DNA from: Fallopia convolvulus
Taxonomy: Eukaryota; Streptophyta; Magnoliopsida; Caryophyllales; Polygonaceae
Assembly (NCBI GenBank): GCA_964016875.1
Contig: OZ024718.1
Span: 7,879,001 to 7,943,000 of the forward strand
DNA: 64,000 bases
Direction of reading: 5' to 3'
The notes below the pieces were generated by a model. That model saw only the letters and a program-made list of their open reading frames with translations. It was not told where the DNA came from and ran no database searches. The position numbers and the translations under genes are program-made. The stretch's first letter is position 1. The number at the start of each line of letters is the position of its first letter. Shown in pieces: positions 47,240 through 57,981 of this stretch.

Positions 47240-48639
47240 TTATCTATTTTTATAACATCTAAAATCATATCCTAAAAACCCTTAAAACTTTTAAGATATG
47301 TGTACATAAACTTATTTTTATTTTATTTTTTAATATGTGATATTTTATGAAACAATCTAAACATATAATATGGTATCTACCCATTATCTATTAATAGATA
47401 AAGATCAAATTAACCAACCAACTCTATAATGTCAAATGAAACCTTGAACACTTATCCTAACTTTAAATACTAACCCTAAATTCTAAACCCTAAAATCCTA
47501 ATCATAAACCTAACTACTTGTACCCATCGTACAATGTACGACTACGATTCGATATTTTATAGACATTATAAATATGATATTAATAAATAAAAATATAATA
47601 TAAACTTTAATATAAGTAATTTATTGCTTATAGAATGTATAATTTTTATAATCAAATATTATATTACCTATTTTTAAACATTATAATTATTTATCATTAA
47701 TTTTATTATTATAAAAGAATATATATATATATATAAATAAATTCGTGAAAAGATATTATGTTAAAAGATAAAAGATATTCATACTTATTTTAAAATATTT
47801 TAAATTTGTTATCTTTAATTTTAAATATTTGTATAAGGAAGTTTTCAAAAGATATTGTTATACTAAATAGATATTTGTTTGATGTTAAAGATAGATTTAA
47901 ATAGTTATAAAATAATTTAATAGAAAAATGTTAATATGTTAGAAATAAAAAATAATTTTATAAATATGAGGTGGGGCCAGAATCTTTCTGATGGCTCGAA
48001 AAGGTATAGCTTTAATATATAGTTATAGATAGATTTGTAAATTTTTCTATTTTTTTTTTATCAAACTTTGATTTAAGAAAAAATCTTTAATATAAATGCA
48101 TAAAAAGATAAAGAAAATCTAATTTTATTAATTTAAATTAAAATTCGAATTTTATTTATTTTTTTGACATTTACGTATAATCTTAGTCATCAACATAAAA
48201 TTATATCTTTTTCTCAAAATAAAAATATATCAATATAACAATATTTATTATTCAAAATTACATCATTATATAGATATAAATTTTATACTTTGAGCTCAAG
48301 CCTTGTTAAAAGATAACAAAAAATATTAAGACCCTAAATCTTGTTAAGAGATAAAAATATTGAATTAATATGAAAAATATCATCTCATAGGAATTTATGT
48401 ATATAAAAATTATATAAATATATTATCTATTGTAGTAAACTAATACAAAATCCATAAATAGAAAATTACATACATAAAAAATTATATAAACATATTATCT
48501 ATTTAGTATATATAGAAAAAATACTATAAGTTGTTACAAAATTTATTAAACTATAATTTCACATTAATTTATTCAAAAATGCCACGTGGCGCAAATTTTA
48601 AAACAGACTTAGGTTCTGCTTTATAATGTATTAGGGTAG

Positions 48640-49055
48640 ATACTTACCCTAAAATCTATCCTTACCTTAACTATAAACCTAAACCTCAAATCCTAATCTT
48701 AAATCTTAAAGTTTAATTCCTAACCCTAATAATACCCTAATCCTAACCTTAAACTCTAACCCTAACATTAAACCCTAAATCATAACTCTAACACTAAATC
48801 CTAACCTAAAAATTAAACTCTGTGCACATTCGATACATCCATCGTCACTTCTTTTGTCACCGACCCTAACCAATAACCCTAAATCCTAACCCTAACCTTA
48901 AATTTTACTCCTAACCCTAAACCCTAACCTTAAACCCTAACCCTAAATTATAAACCATAAACCATAAAATCCTAATCATAAACCCTAGTCCTAACATTAA
49001 ACCCTAACCAATAACCCTAAATCCTAACCCTAAGCCTAAACCCTAAACGAATTAC
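48640..49055. repeat. Degenerate plant telomere-like repeats (CCCTAA-rich)
   Basis: Many units of CCCTAAA or CCCTAAC with single-base variants such as TCCTAA and CCTTAAA. They resemble interstitial telomeric sequence. They lie inside the 3.2-kb TIR element, not at a chromosome end. Confidence 0.75.
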
Positions 49056-49095
49056 TATAAATAAGTGTTTTCTCAAATATAATAATCAAATATCT

Positions 49096-49130
<35 letters not shown>

Positions 49131-49364
49131 ACTACATGATTTATTCATCAATTTGCACTAAATATGTTTTATCTAATTACTATAGTATGTTATGCATTTT
49201 ATTGGTATTGTGCTCACAAGGGCATAATTCCGGTGAGGACCACTCTTGTGGTAAGGACTAGACTTATAATGAGGATTAATCTCAACCATTGGATTTACTC
49301 TTTTATTATGTATCCAATGGTCAAGAATTTTTTTTTAAATTTTTTTTATTTTGTGAAAATCGAA

Positions 49365-50000
49365 TTATATAAAAAATGAACTCAAAGAACATAAAAATTG
49401 AACTTATTATAGATAAAAATGAACTCGTAGAATATGACAATTGAACTCATACAATATAGAAAATTGAACTCCTAACATAAAAAATTGAACTTCTAGTGAA
49501 TAAAAATGAACTCGTAGTATATAAAAATTGAATTGTTATATTTAACATTTTTAAAGGAAAATATTTTAAAAAAATTCGAAAAAAAATTGAGAAAAAATAA
49601 TTTATTTTTAATATTTTTAGTTATGTGAAAAATCAAATTATATGAAAAATGAACTCAAACCACATAAAAATTGAACTTATCATAGATAAAAATGAACTCG
49701 TAGAATATAAAAATTGAACTCATACATACAATATAGAAAATTGAACTCCTAACATAAAAAATTAAACTTCTAGTGTATAAAAATGAACTCGTAGTATATA
49801 AAAATTGAAATGTCATATTTAACATTTTAAAGCTTTCTTCATATAGAAAATAATTTAATAAAGGTAAAAAAATTTGAAATTTTTTAATTAATTTTTTAGT
49901 AATGTGAGAATCGAATGATAATGAAAAATGAACTCAAAGTACATAAAAATTGAACTTATTATCTATAAAAAAATGTACTCGTAGAATATAAAAATTGAAC
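49365..50000. repeat. AATTGAACTC / AAATGAACTC degenerate repeats
   Basis: Three larger blocks of roughly 270-300 bp, starting near 49370, 49640 and 49925, each contain several short units such as AAAATTGAACTC and AATGAACTCGTAG. They are part of the interior of the 3.2-kb TIR element. Confidence 0.65.
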
Positions 50001-50405
50001 TCATATATTATAGAAAAGAGAATTTTTATGTAATTAATGACAAAAAGAAGTTTAAATGATCGAAAAAGGAGTCGGCAAAATCCTAAAAAAAGGACGCGAG
50101 AAAGGGGTATTTCTCCACTCAAATTGTGCGAGTTGACTCCACTCAAACTATTTGTGTGGACTCCACTCAAACAGATTGTGTGGTGCAATCAGCCATAATA
50201 CTGTGTGCAAATAGCATCAACCATTTTTATTCCCTCCGGTTACCATCCATGCCTCTTATTGATAATGGTAAATCTTTTAGAGGGCGTTTGGTTATTGGGT
50301 ATCACGAATGGAAGTACTTCCATTCGGGTTTGGGAATGAAAACTCCATATCAAATATTTGTTATGCTATTTTTTTATTTTTAAACCCATACTCTAAACCT
50401 GATAG

Positions 50406-50833
50406 CAGAGGCGGAACTCAAACCTTCTCATTGTAGGGGCCAAATTTATTTTCAATATAGCTAATATTTTTTCAATTTAAAATATTCAAAATACTAAAGA
50501 ATATTTGAATAAAACCTCAAAAATTATATTCTAATAAATTTAGTGTGTGATTCAAGATATTCCAACCATAACTAATTGTTCATGCTCTTGGGTTCAATTA
50601 GATCATGAAACTAAGCAATCTAGCAAATGATAAAACCACTTTAATTAAGCAAATGACTTGTAAAAATAGTTTGTATATCGTCAATTTTCAAATACTCATA
50701 ACTTTTTACTCAGATATCATATTAAAGCGTATAATATATCAAATCGAAAATCTCGACAAAAGGAACATATATACATAAAAAAATTGGATTGGGGGCCATG
50801 GCCACCTCTGGCCCCACTTGAGTTCCGCTTATG
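50406..50833. mobile_element. hAT-type MITE (428 bp) with 8-bp target duplication
   Basis: Left end CAGAGGCGGAACTCAAAC, right end TTGAGTTCCGCTTATG. The 8-bp CCTGATAG is present on both sides (50398-50405 and 50834-50841). CAGAGGCGGA is a common hAT terminal sequence in plants. Confidence 0.88.
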
Positions 50834-52259
50834 CCTGATAGTTATGGAGTTCTCAAACTCTACCCTACCCTCGGGTATGAGATTTCATTCCCGCTCATCT
50901 ACTGTTCATTATCTTCAACCTCCTCTTGTAACTCCGCCTCCTTCAACCTCCACGTCCTCACTTCTCCTCCCTCTCTTTTCCTTTGGTTTCTTCAATCTAG
51001 CGAAGTGAGTGATCAGACAAGCCTTTGCCGTCTCCTCTCGCAGCCACTCACATTTTCCCAATGCGTTGTGTGTATGGTTAATTGTGCAAATGTATCGGCT
51101 TTGATTAGTGTTTGAAAATTTAAACTGCATCCGATCAAATACACGAATAAAAAAATAAGCAATATTAAAAAAGTTGTGTATTTCCACTTTCTCTGTGTTC
51201 TCTGCTTTCTTTTTCACCTTTTGAACAACGAAAATCTGTAAAATTTGTAAAATGGGAGATGTGTGCATGTATAAAGATGGAGCATATTTGTTAAATTTGG
51301 GACAAAATGGTAGAATTTAAGATAAAAAAAATAAACCCTAATTTTCATTCCCAAACACTAGTAATCAGGAATGACATTTCATCCCCATACCTAGGCTCCG
51401 TTCGGTAAATCGGTACTTATCGGTGTTGATGTTGATGTTGATGTTGATGCTGATACTTATGGTTGTTGATGTTGATCGTGGATGCTGATATGAGATACTT
51501 ATATGAGTTGTTTATTTTCCAAATAATCCGGAATGTGTTCGGTAAACTGAATTGCTGATATTTTAAGCAAGAGGCGTAAAATTACTAAAAACGGCTTAAT
51601 GAAGGGTTAAAAATAAAAAATAAAATTTAATTGGGAAATCACGTGGGTCCCGCTTACTTATATTTTGGTAGAAAAGTTAGCTTATTTGACATAAGGTTGG
51701 GGGGTGCTGATTATTTTTTCAGCAGATAAGTATCGGATATAAGTAACTTATTTCAAATAAGCAAATTTTGCCGAACACATACTCCCTCCGTCCCTTTTTG
51801 TTTGTCCATTATTCCAAATCGGGCGTCCCGAAATGTTTGTCGTACTTTCCCCTATTTCCTTTTCTATCCATACATTTCTTACAAAAATACCCTCAACTAA
51901 TACACTTTTTATCCACATTTTTCTCTTTCTATCTCAATCAACTATTCATCTTTCCCTACCTCAATTTTTTACAAAAAGCAATTTTCCTTTGTTTTTTACC
52001 CATTTTTTCAATTTTTTAAACCAATGAGATATTTTATCCAATTTTTTTTCCAAATTTTTATCCACTTTTCTTCCACATTTAGTTTTATCCATTTCTTTTT
52101 TTTTTGGGCCAAAATTGCTATTGGAATGTTCATTTGGCTTGGTGTGCAATGGAACTCGAGATCCATTAATGGCCATTGTTGGTCCAACATTGAATTGATC
52201 CAGTTTTTGCTTTGGTCCAACATGGATTGATCTAATTTGTTCAACCCATTTTAAGCCTC

Positions 52260-53369
52260 GGAGCATGTTAAAACTCCCATTCTCATGAGAAACCCTAGAG
52301 AGCTCTCATTTCTTCTTATGTGCTGCCTCTCAACTTCTCTTCTCTCTCTCACTCAAACCCTAAAGCTCTCATTGTTCAGAAACGTTAAAGCTCACGAGCT
52401 CTGAAAATACCTCTCGATCTCTCTCTTGTTTTGTCGATTCTCTCTTCAAACACTTAGATTGAGTTGTGAATTTCTCAAGCTCGCTTTGGATTGCTCTAAA
52501 TCTCTGGATTCTCGCAAGATCTCTCGTCGTTTCTTGCTCCTGGTGCTCGATTCTTGCTCACAATCTCTCGGTCTCTCATAAAAGGTACTCCATCTCTTCG
52601 TTTCTCTTCATATTTTCTCTAAATCTCTGGTTTTGTCCTCGTTTTGGATCTCAAATTCTCGTTTTCTCTCATTGATTTGTGGATATCGGTTTTTTCTCTC
52701 TTCTTTTTGCTTTGAATCTCTCATTTTCTCTCTTTTTTGTTCGATTTCGGTGTATGTTGACCAGATTTGTTGCTTCATTTTTGGATCTTGATTTCCCCTT
52801 GTTGTTTTCGGTCTCAATCTCTCGTTTTATCCCTTTTTTTCGATCTCTTTCTATTTTTTGGCAAGAACACTTGTTTTTTGGACTTCGATCTCGATTTGGT
52901 TCGGACTCTTTGTATTTTGACCAGATCTGTTGCTTCGGTTTTGGATCTCAAATTTCCTCTATCTTATTTGCTCTAAATCTCTCGGCTTCTCTCTTTTTTC
53001 TGATGTCTTTCAATGTTTTGAAAACAATTCCTCTATCTTGATTTCCGATCTCGAATTCCCTCTTTCTTGTTTGACTTTGATCTGGATAGCTTCAATCGGT
53101 TGTTCCTCTTGATTTCTCTAAATCTCTGTTCTCTCTCTTTTTAATCTCAATCTCTCGTTCTCTCTCTTCTATTATCGATTTGTTCATCTTGTTTTTGAGA
53201 GCAAAAGGAGAAAAACAGAGATTGTGAGCAAAAGGAGAGAAATAGAGATCTGTTTATCTTGTAGGCATCTCTTTTTCCCCTCTAAATTTGTCATTTCTCT
53301 TTTTTGTTGTTATATTGGTTAACAATGTGTTTCATGTATGTGTTTCGTGTGGGTCCCCTGAATCTTGAG
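52260..53369 (+). promoter_or_regulatory. Leader-like CT-rich region upstream of the second mariner ORF
   Basis: AAACCCTAGAGAGCTCTC at about 52292 followed by long CT-rich DNA is typical of plant 5' UTRs. A plausible donor (ATAAAAG then GTACTCC) lies at 52583/52584. Long T- and C-rich open frames across it have no protein character. It may be a 5' UTR exon and intron for the 53370-53666 ORF. Confidence 0.35.
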
Positions 53370-53666
53370 ATGAGTTGTGAATCGAATAGTGATGAGTATA
53401 GTGCTCCCCTGCCTTCGGAGGAAACTGAGTCTTATAAATGCTCTGATTACCCAAATTGCGAGTGGGGCGCCGAATGTATTGGCAAGCACTCCTATAGTCC
53501 CCGACGTTCTGAATCATCTGTTGAGTGTGCTGCCAAGACTGATGATGCTGACTGTGCTGCCGAGACTGATGATGCTGACTGTGCTGAGTCTCATCCCTCA
53601 TCCCCTGTTAATGCTGTGATGCCTACAATTGTTGAATCGGATGCCTCTGAAAATGAGGAAGATTAA
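53370..53666 (+). CDS. Small acidic cysteine-containing protein of unknown function inside the mariner
   Basis: A 98-aa frame (MSCESNSDEYSAPLPSEETE onwards), convergent with the transposase gene. An in-frame ATG 66 bp upstream would extend it to 120 aa. It has CSDYPNCEWGAEC in the middle and a short repeat of AKTDDADCA/AETDDADCA, and it ends SDASENEED. The composition is acidic and serine-rich. No domain is recognised. It may be a gene fragment captured by the element or a second mariner gene; it may also not be expressed. Confidence 0.4.
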   Translation: MSCESNSDEYSAPLPSEETESYKCSDYPNCEWGAECIGKHSYSPRRSESSVECAAKTDDADCAAETDDADCAESHPSSPVNAVMPTIVESDASENEED

Positions 53667-53679
53667 ATCAGATATGTCC

Positions 53680-54300
53680 CCTTATCCTTGATTGAATGCA
53701 TGCTGCTTTGTTTGTTGTGATGGCAATGTTGAATGTCCCCTTGTTGCTTTGCCTGTTGTGATGGAAATGTTGAACGAATGCTTGTTGCTTTGGCTGTTGT
53801 GATGCAAATGTTGACTGAATGCAGGTTGTTTTTTTGTTTTGATGTCCCCTTCTCACTCTCCCTTTGTGCAGTTTTTATGTGATTGAATGCATTTTTGTGT
53901 GTGACTATGAATGCTTATTTTCTCTCTTGCATTGATGATGAAGTCTTGCATTGGCTGAGATGCAAATTCAATATTCCCTTTGACATGGCATACATTAGGC
54001 CACCGGCTCTTAATTGTGGCTTTTTGGAGGCCAATGTTGTCATGTTAATTATGGGTGGGTTTGCTTCAATGATGCTAAGGGGACATCTGAGATTTTTCAC
54101 TATATATAATGAATCAATGATGAAGTTTATGTATGACTGAGATGCAAATTCAATAGACCCTTTGACATGGCATGCATTAGGCCACCAACCCTTAATTGTG
54201 GCTTTTTGGAGGCCATTGTTGTCATGTTAATTAAGGGTGGGTTTGTTTCAATGATGCTAAGGGGACATCTGAGATTTTTGTACTATGCATTTCAGTTTTC
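53680..54300. repeat. Tandem duplications in the mariner interior
   Basis: Units of about 55-60 bp with TTGTTGTGATGGCAATG-like cores recur at 53700-53830. A larger segment beginning CTGAGATGCAAATTCAAT is duplicated with a period of 182 bp (53955 and 54137), including TTAATTGTGGCTTTTTGGAG in both. It lies between the two convergent ORFs. Confidence 0.75.
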
Positions 54301-54449
54301 TGCAACATTAATCTGCATTGCATTTAAAAGAAACATTACATGCAGTCTTTTAACTAGTCCCCAAAAGTTGATAATTTACATTCAAAAGTGGATGATCAAC
54401 AGATTCTTTATCAAGCAAAAATCTGTTGATTACTCCTCTTAGTCTTGTT

Positions 54450-56012
54450 CTACATAAAATCATTGTCTTGCTGAGTGTCTTGGTCTGCATTTGTTGCTTC
54501 AGTCCCTTGTGTATGCTGAGTTGCATCTTGATCTTGATTAACTTTGTTCCATGCTTCTAAAACTGCCCACATTGGTGCTTCAACTTGAATTGGTAGATTG
54601 CCTTGAGCCCTTAATCTATTTTTACCCACATGTGGCACATCATAATCATTGCTTCCTTTCACCTTTAGAATTTGATTCATAACATATTGCAATGTCATCC
54701 ATACATTGCTTAAAGTTATTGGGTCTAGCTCATAGAAAGCTTGATGTACTGCCTCTAACATGTGCTCAATTGTCTTGGGCATTTTCTTGTGCATCAATGA
54801 TTGCATGCTCCTAAAAAAGCCAAGATCTAATATGTTTAAATCTGGACTATTGGGTGGTTGCTGAATTAAGATGAATGTGAATCCATCTTGTTGATACACT
54901 TGTTGCCATTTTGCATCCTCTTGTGTTATGTGGGCCCTTGCATTGTCTTGCTGTATGAATATCACTTTGTTTCCTCCATCTTGAGGCCATTTTTCCTTTA
55001 TTGCTGGAACAATTTGATCAATTAGCATGCGCCTTGTGACATTTTTATTGACTGATTCCACAAGCTTTGTGATAATTGTCCCCTTCTCTCTGTTTTTGGA
55101 CTTTCTTTTAGCTGGTTGTTGGTATGTGAATGGGAAGATGCCTATTTTTCCATCAAATGTGCATGCTCCCTCTGTGTTGAACCTAGGCCTAGCTACTACA
55201 GCTGTAAACATCACCTTTGGAATGAATTTGCTAGAGCTTGCAGCTCTGTAATGTCCCCTTTCATGCTGTGCTAAATACACTCTTTGTGTCTTCTTGCTCA
55301 AATGAAACCATTTTTCATCTATGTGGACAAAATCAAACATGGAATAATACTTTGTCTTGCTCTCTGGTGAACTCCCTTGTAATAGACTAAGGATCCATGC
55401 TAGCCTTCTTGTCATGTTTGATTCCTTCAAGCCTGGATGTAGTGAGTTTGTATGTGGCTTGATTGCTTTTCTTTTCACCAATCTGTGGACTGCACTCTTT
55501 GACATGTTGAGCTGGGCTGCTAAATCTCTGATGCATGTTCTGTCCCCCATGCTAATGGTTTTGATTGCACTACTTTGAACTTGTTGCTTCTTTCTACCAC
55601 ACTTGTGATAATTTGTACTGCAATTGACCCTTTGCATTGATTGTTCTTGTTGCTTTGATGTCTTCCATACTCTGGAAATTGTCCTTGAAGATACATGAAA
55701 TTGATTTGCAACATCCTTTAATGCATTTCTTGGAAGTTGTCCCCCATTGGCCATGTGTAGAAGCTTAACTAAGATTTGCAATTTCTTCTCACTGCTAAGC
55801 CTGGTAGTATAAGGCTGATGATGTGCTGGTTCTTGTGTGCTTTGACCCCCTTCTGCTTGATGCTGATTTGTTTCCTGGTTGACTGAATGAAGAAGTTCAT
55901 CTTCTTCCATGACCCAGGCTGGTTCGTTGAGATCAAATGCAAACTGTCCCCCCACCTGACTTGCATTATCTTCTAAAAGAGGGGGCTCGTTGAGATTAAA
56001 TGCTGAAGCCAT
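54450..56012 (-). CDS. Mariner-like transposase (plant DD39D type), intact
   Basis: An uninterrupted 520-aa frame from the ATG at 56012; the open frame extends further upstream, but this ATG begins the conserved part (MASAFNLNEPP). Helix-turn-helix segments come first (about 75-120 and 150-185: DVANQFHVSSRTISRVW and DLAAQLNMSKSAVHRLV). The catalytic triad is D232 (HIDEKWF), D356 (QQDNARAH) and D396 (ILDLGFF), with 39 residues between the last two. The enzyme cuts and pastes the element at TA sites. The N-terminus has FNLNEPP and FDLNEPA, which look like EAR repression motifs. All catalytic residues are present, so activity is possible. Confidence 0.93.
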   Translation of the reverse strand: MASAFNLNEPPLLEDNASQVGGQFAFDLNEPAWVMEEDELLHSVNQETNQHQAEGGQSTQEPAHHQPYTTRLSSEKKLQILVKLLHMANGGQLPRNALKDVANQFHVSSRTISRVWKTSKQQEQSMQRVNCSTNYHKCGRKKQQVQSSAIKTISMGDRTCIRDLAAQLNMSKSAVHRLVKRKAIKPHTNSLHPGLKESNMTRRLAWILSLLQGSSPESKTKYYSMFDFVHIDEKWFHLSKKTQRVYLAQHERGHYRAASSSKFIPKVMFTAVVARPRFNTEGACTFDGKIGIFPFTYQQPAKRKSKNREKGTIITKLVESVNKNVTRRMLIDQIVPAIKEKWPQDGGNKVIFIQQDNARAHITQEDAKWQQVYQQDGFTFILIQQPPNSPDLNILDLGFFRSMQSLMHKKMPKTIEHMLEAVHQAFYELDPITLSNVWMTLQYVMNQILKVKGSNDYDVPHVGKNRLRAQGNLPIQVEAPMWAVLEAWNKVNQDQDATQHTQGTEATNADQDTQQDNDFM

Positions 56013-56551
56013 GACTCCAGGCAGTGATGCAGAGAATAAATGCAAATCTTTTGTTTTTTCTGGCTTTTTTTCTGTAAAAAAGGTGGTTGTGAATGTATAT
56101 TTACTCCATTGATGAAGATGTAAATGAGGGACTGTATATCTGACTTTTAAAGCTTTTAAAGAGTGTTTGTGTGTTGTAAATGTGAGGATCCGTGTGAAGA
56201 TGAATACTGGTTTTCTATTGGTTGGAATTTTTTGTAAGCTCTCTCCTGATTGGTCCATTTTTATAAAGCAGGATTCCCCTTTCATTTTCTGAAATAACAC
56301 TGTACAACATTAAATACATGCACTGCAGAAACTGTACTTTATTTCTGCTTTTTCCCTCCCTTAAAACATGTGCAAATTGTCCTTGTGGACAAATAAAATG
56401 GGACATAGGGAGTAAAACGAAGTTTATTTTTTCCATATAAGTAACTGGGTACTTATAAGTATCCAGATAAGCGTTGTCGAACGGAGCCCTATTCAACCTG
56501 ATACCGTGTCCCATTCTCATACCCGAATTTATACCAAACGTGCCCTTATAA

Positions 56552-56685
56552 AATCCATGGAGATATCTTTCCATTTATTCTTTGAAATGAGAGTGAATGC
56601 AATTCACCTGATGGTCTTTGTAATTGATTTTTATGTCTAGAATTTAAACAAGATAATTAATTATCCTAGAAGATAATTTAACATA
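56552..56685. other. Short spacer between transposons
   Basis: AT-rich sequence between the outer Tourist-like element and the next MITE. Nothing is recognised. Confidence 0.4.
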
Positions 56686-57056
56686 GGTTTTTCTTCTTCC
56701 AAAAACCACCTTTTAAAATAAGTGTTTTTAAAAAAAATACCTTTTTAAAAAAAATTAAACAAAAACAAATTTTATAATACACACTCAATTTCAACCACCT
56801 TAAGTTATTTTCCGGTGACATTTTATCCTTGTTGGACCGAAATAACCTTACAAATTTATTTCATTTACATTTTTAATACTAGTGAAAATAAATTTGAAAG
56901 GGTATTTTGGTCTAACTAGGGCATAATAATAATGGAAAATATCTCAAGGTAGTTACAATTGAGTGTTTTTATTATAAAAGTTGTTTTTTTTAAAAAAAAT
57001 CAAAAGGTGGTTTCTTAAAAAACACTTGTTTTAAAAGGTGGTTTTCAAAAAAATCC
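56686..57056. mobile_element. Mutator-type MITE (371 bp)
   Basis: Left arm begins GGTTTTTCTTCTTCC with AAAACCACCTTTTAAAA; the right arm carries the complement TTTTAAAAGGTGGTTTTC and ends in AAATCC. The arms are inverted over about 120 bp. Flanks TTTAACATA (56677-56685) and TTTAATGTA (57057-57065) match at seven of nine positions, a decayed 9-bp duplication. Confidence 0.65.
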
Positions 57057-57981
57057 TTTAATGTAATAAAAAGATATGATATACTCCGTATTAATTTGTA
57101 AAGCCCATAATTAATATAGACCCAAATATCCAAACTACATCCCCTTGCTTCTCTATTTAAGCATGTCTCCATTAATAAGAAAGATAACTCTTTTTTCCTA
57201 AAATTTTGGTGTTAAGCGGATTCTATCTTTTCTTCTCATAGTCAATACCATAGTTTTCTGGAGATGAATTCAATTGTAACAATTGGCGATGTCTGTGAGA
57301 ATCGAACATCAATCCCATGTTCACCATGTCCATATCATCGGATCTGGCATCCTTGTGTGCAAGCACATCACCGTTGTCGTCCAATCTTTCTCGAAGAGCC
57401 CTCTGCTCGACTCGACTTGTGGAATCCTTCGCTCGATCCAATACACGCAGCCGCTTGATATGGACGCAAATACCGTTGATCGTGAGCAATCGCCACCACC
57501 CCGATCCTTCGGTCCACCATCAACATAGACCCTACTACAACGCCACCATCCGAAGTCACGTCGGAAACGAAGAACCACCACCAAAGCACACCTAGCCGGT
57601 CGTCGAGCTCGACCCAAGGAGAGGAAGAGGTAGGAGTTAATCCCGGGGCAACCCTACATGAAGTGAATCTGTCGTTGCCCGTCACGTCACCGATAGATAT
57701 CAACCGTGAAAGCGATAAGTCGGGTATAGCACTCAAGATATGGAAGCAAGATCCATCGCCGGAACAGTCAAAATCACAAGAGGAGGTTCGTCGTCGAAAA
57801 ACATTGTTTGAGGGCATGCACAAGCCTAATCATGGAACAAAGTAAGTGAACCTTAGTCAAGAGACGAAGACTGAGGTCGAGAAATAGAGTGCGAGTCCAT
57901 CAAGGAAATACAGAAGTATAGTAAAGGAACTCGTGGAGTCTCATATGGATCTTGTGGCTCGGCAGAACCCAGGGGTAATAC

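Larger units (their letters stand above)
46996..50222. mobile_element. 3.2-kb TIR element with degenerate telomere-like repeats
   Basis: Inverted ends of about 165 bp start GTTGATGCT with TTTGCACACA close behind. They carry two to three copies of TTTGAGTGGAGTCC each and a TCTCGCG segment. The 8-bp ATTTTTAT flanks both sides (46988-46995 and 50223-50230). The interior holds a TA microsatellite (47159-47231), CCCTAA-rich stretches (about 47455-47520 and 48640-49055) and AATTGAACTC repeats (49370-50000). No transposase or other gene is found. The long TIRs suggest a Mutator-like non-autonomous element. Confidence 0.75.
51782..56412 (-). mobile_element. Apparently complete mariner-like element (4631 bp)
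   Basis: The ends are CTCCCTCCGTCCC at the left and GGGACATAGGGAG at the right, the terminal inverted repeats shared by plant mariner and Stowaway elements. TTTGTCCA-type matches continue for about 28 bp. The expected TA duplication is at 51780-51781 and 56413-56414. It encodes an uninterrupted transposase on the minus strand (54450-56012) and a smaller convergent ORF on the plus strand (53370-53666). Confidence 0.9.
51394..56488. mobile_element. Inner Tourist-like TIR element split by a mariner element
   Basis: Left end GGCTCCGTTCGGTAAATC, right end TTGTCGAACGGAGCC (11-bp perfect inverted match), flanked by CTA (51391-51393 and 56489-56491). Its left arm includes a GTTGAT microsatellite near 51425. 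The mariner occupies its centre. Confidence 0.65.
50280..56545. mobile_element. Outer Tourist-like TIR element containing further insertions
   Basis: Left end GAGGGCGTTTGGTTATTGGG, right end ATACCAAACGTGCCC, with TTA on both sides (50277-50279 and 56546-56548). Its own sequence is short; most of the span is the hAT MITE at 50406-50833 and the nested pair starting at 51394. Ends are imperfect, so confidence is moderate. Confidence 0.6.

Noticed and set aside
47030..47275. ORFs of 66-81 aa on both strands
   Set aside because: They run through a TA microsatellite and encode alternating Tyr-Ile only.
48640..49055. True chromosome end
   Set aside because: The telomere-like repeats are degenerate and lie within a TIR element with unique DNA on both sides.
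52679..53041. 120-aa Phe/Leu/Ser-rich ORF
   Set aside because: Product of CT-rich leader-like DNA; three overlapping frames in this region look alike and none has a domain.
57263..57845. Cluster of ORFs on both strands, 60-151 aa
   Set aside because: All six frames are partly open because of GC-richer, CpG-containing DNA; no domain is visible.
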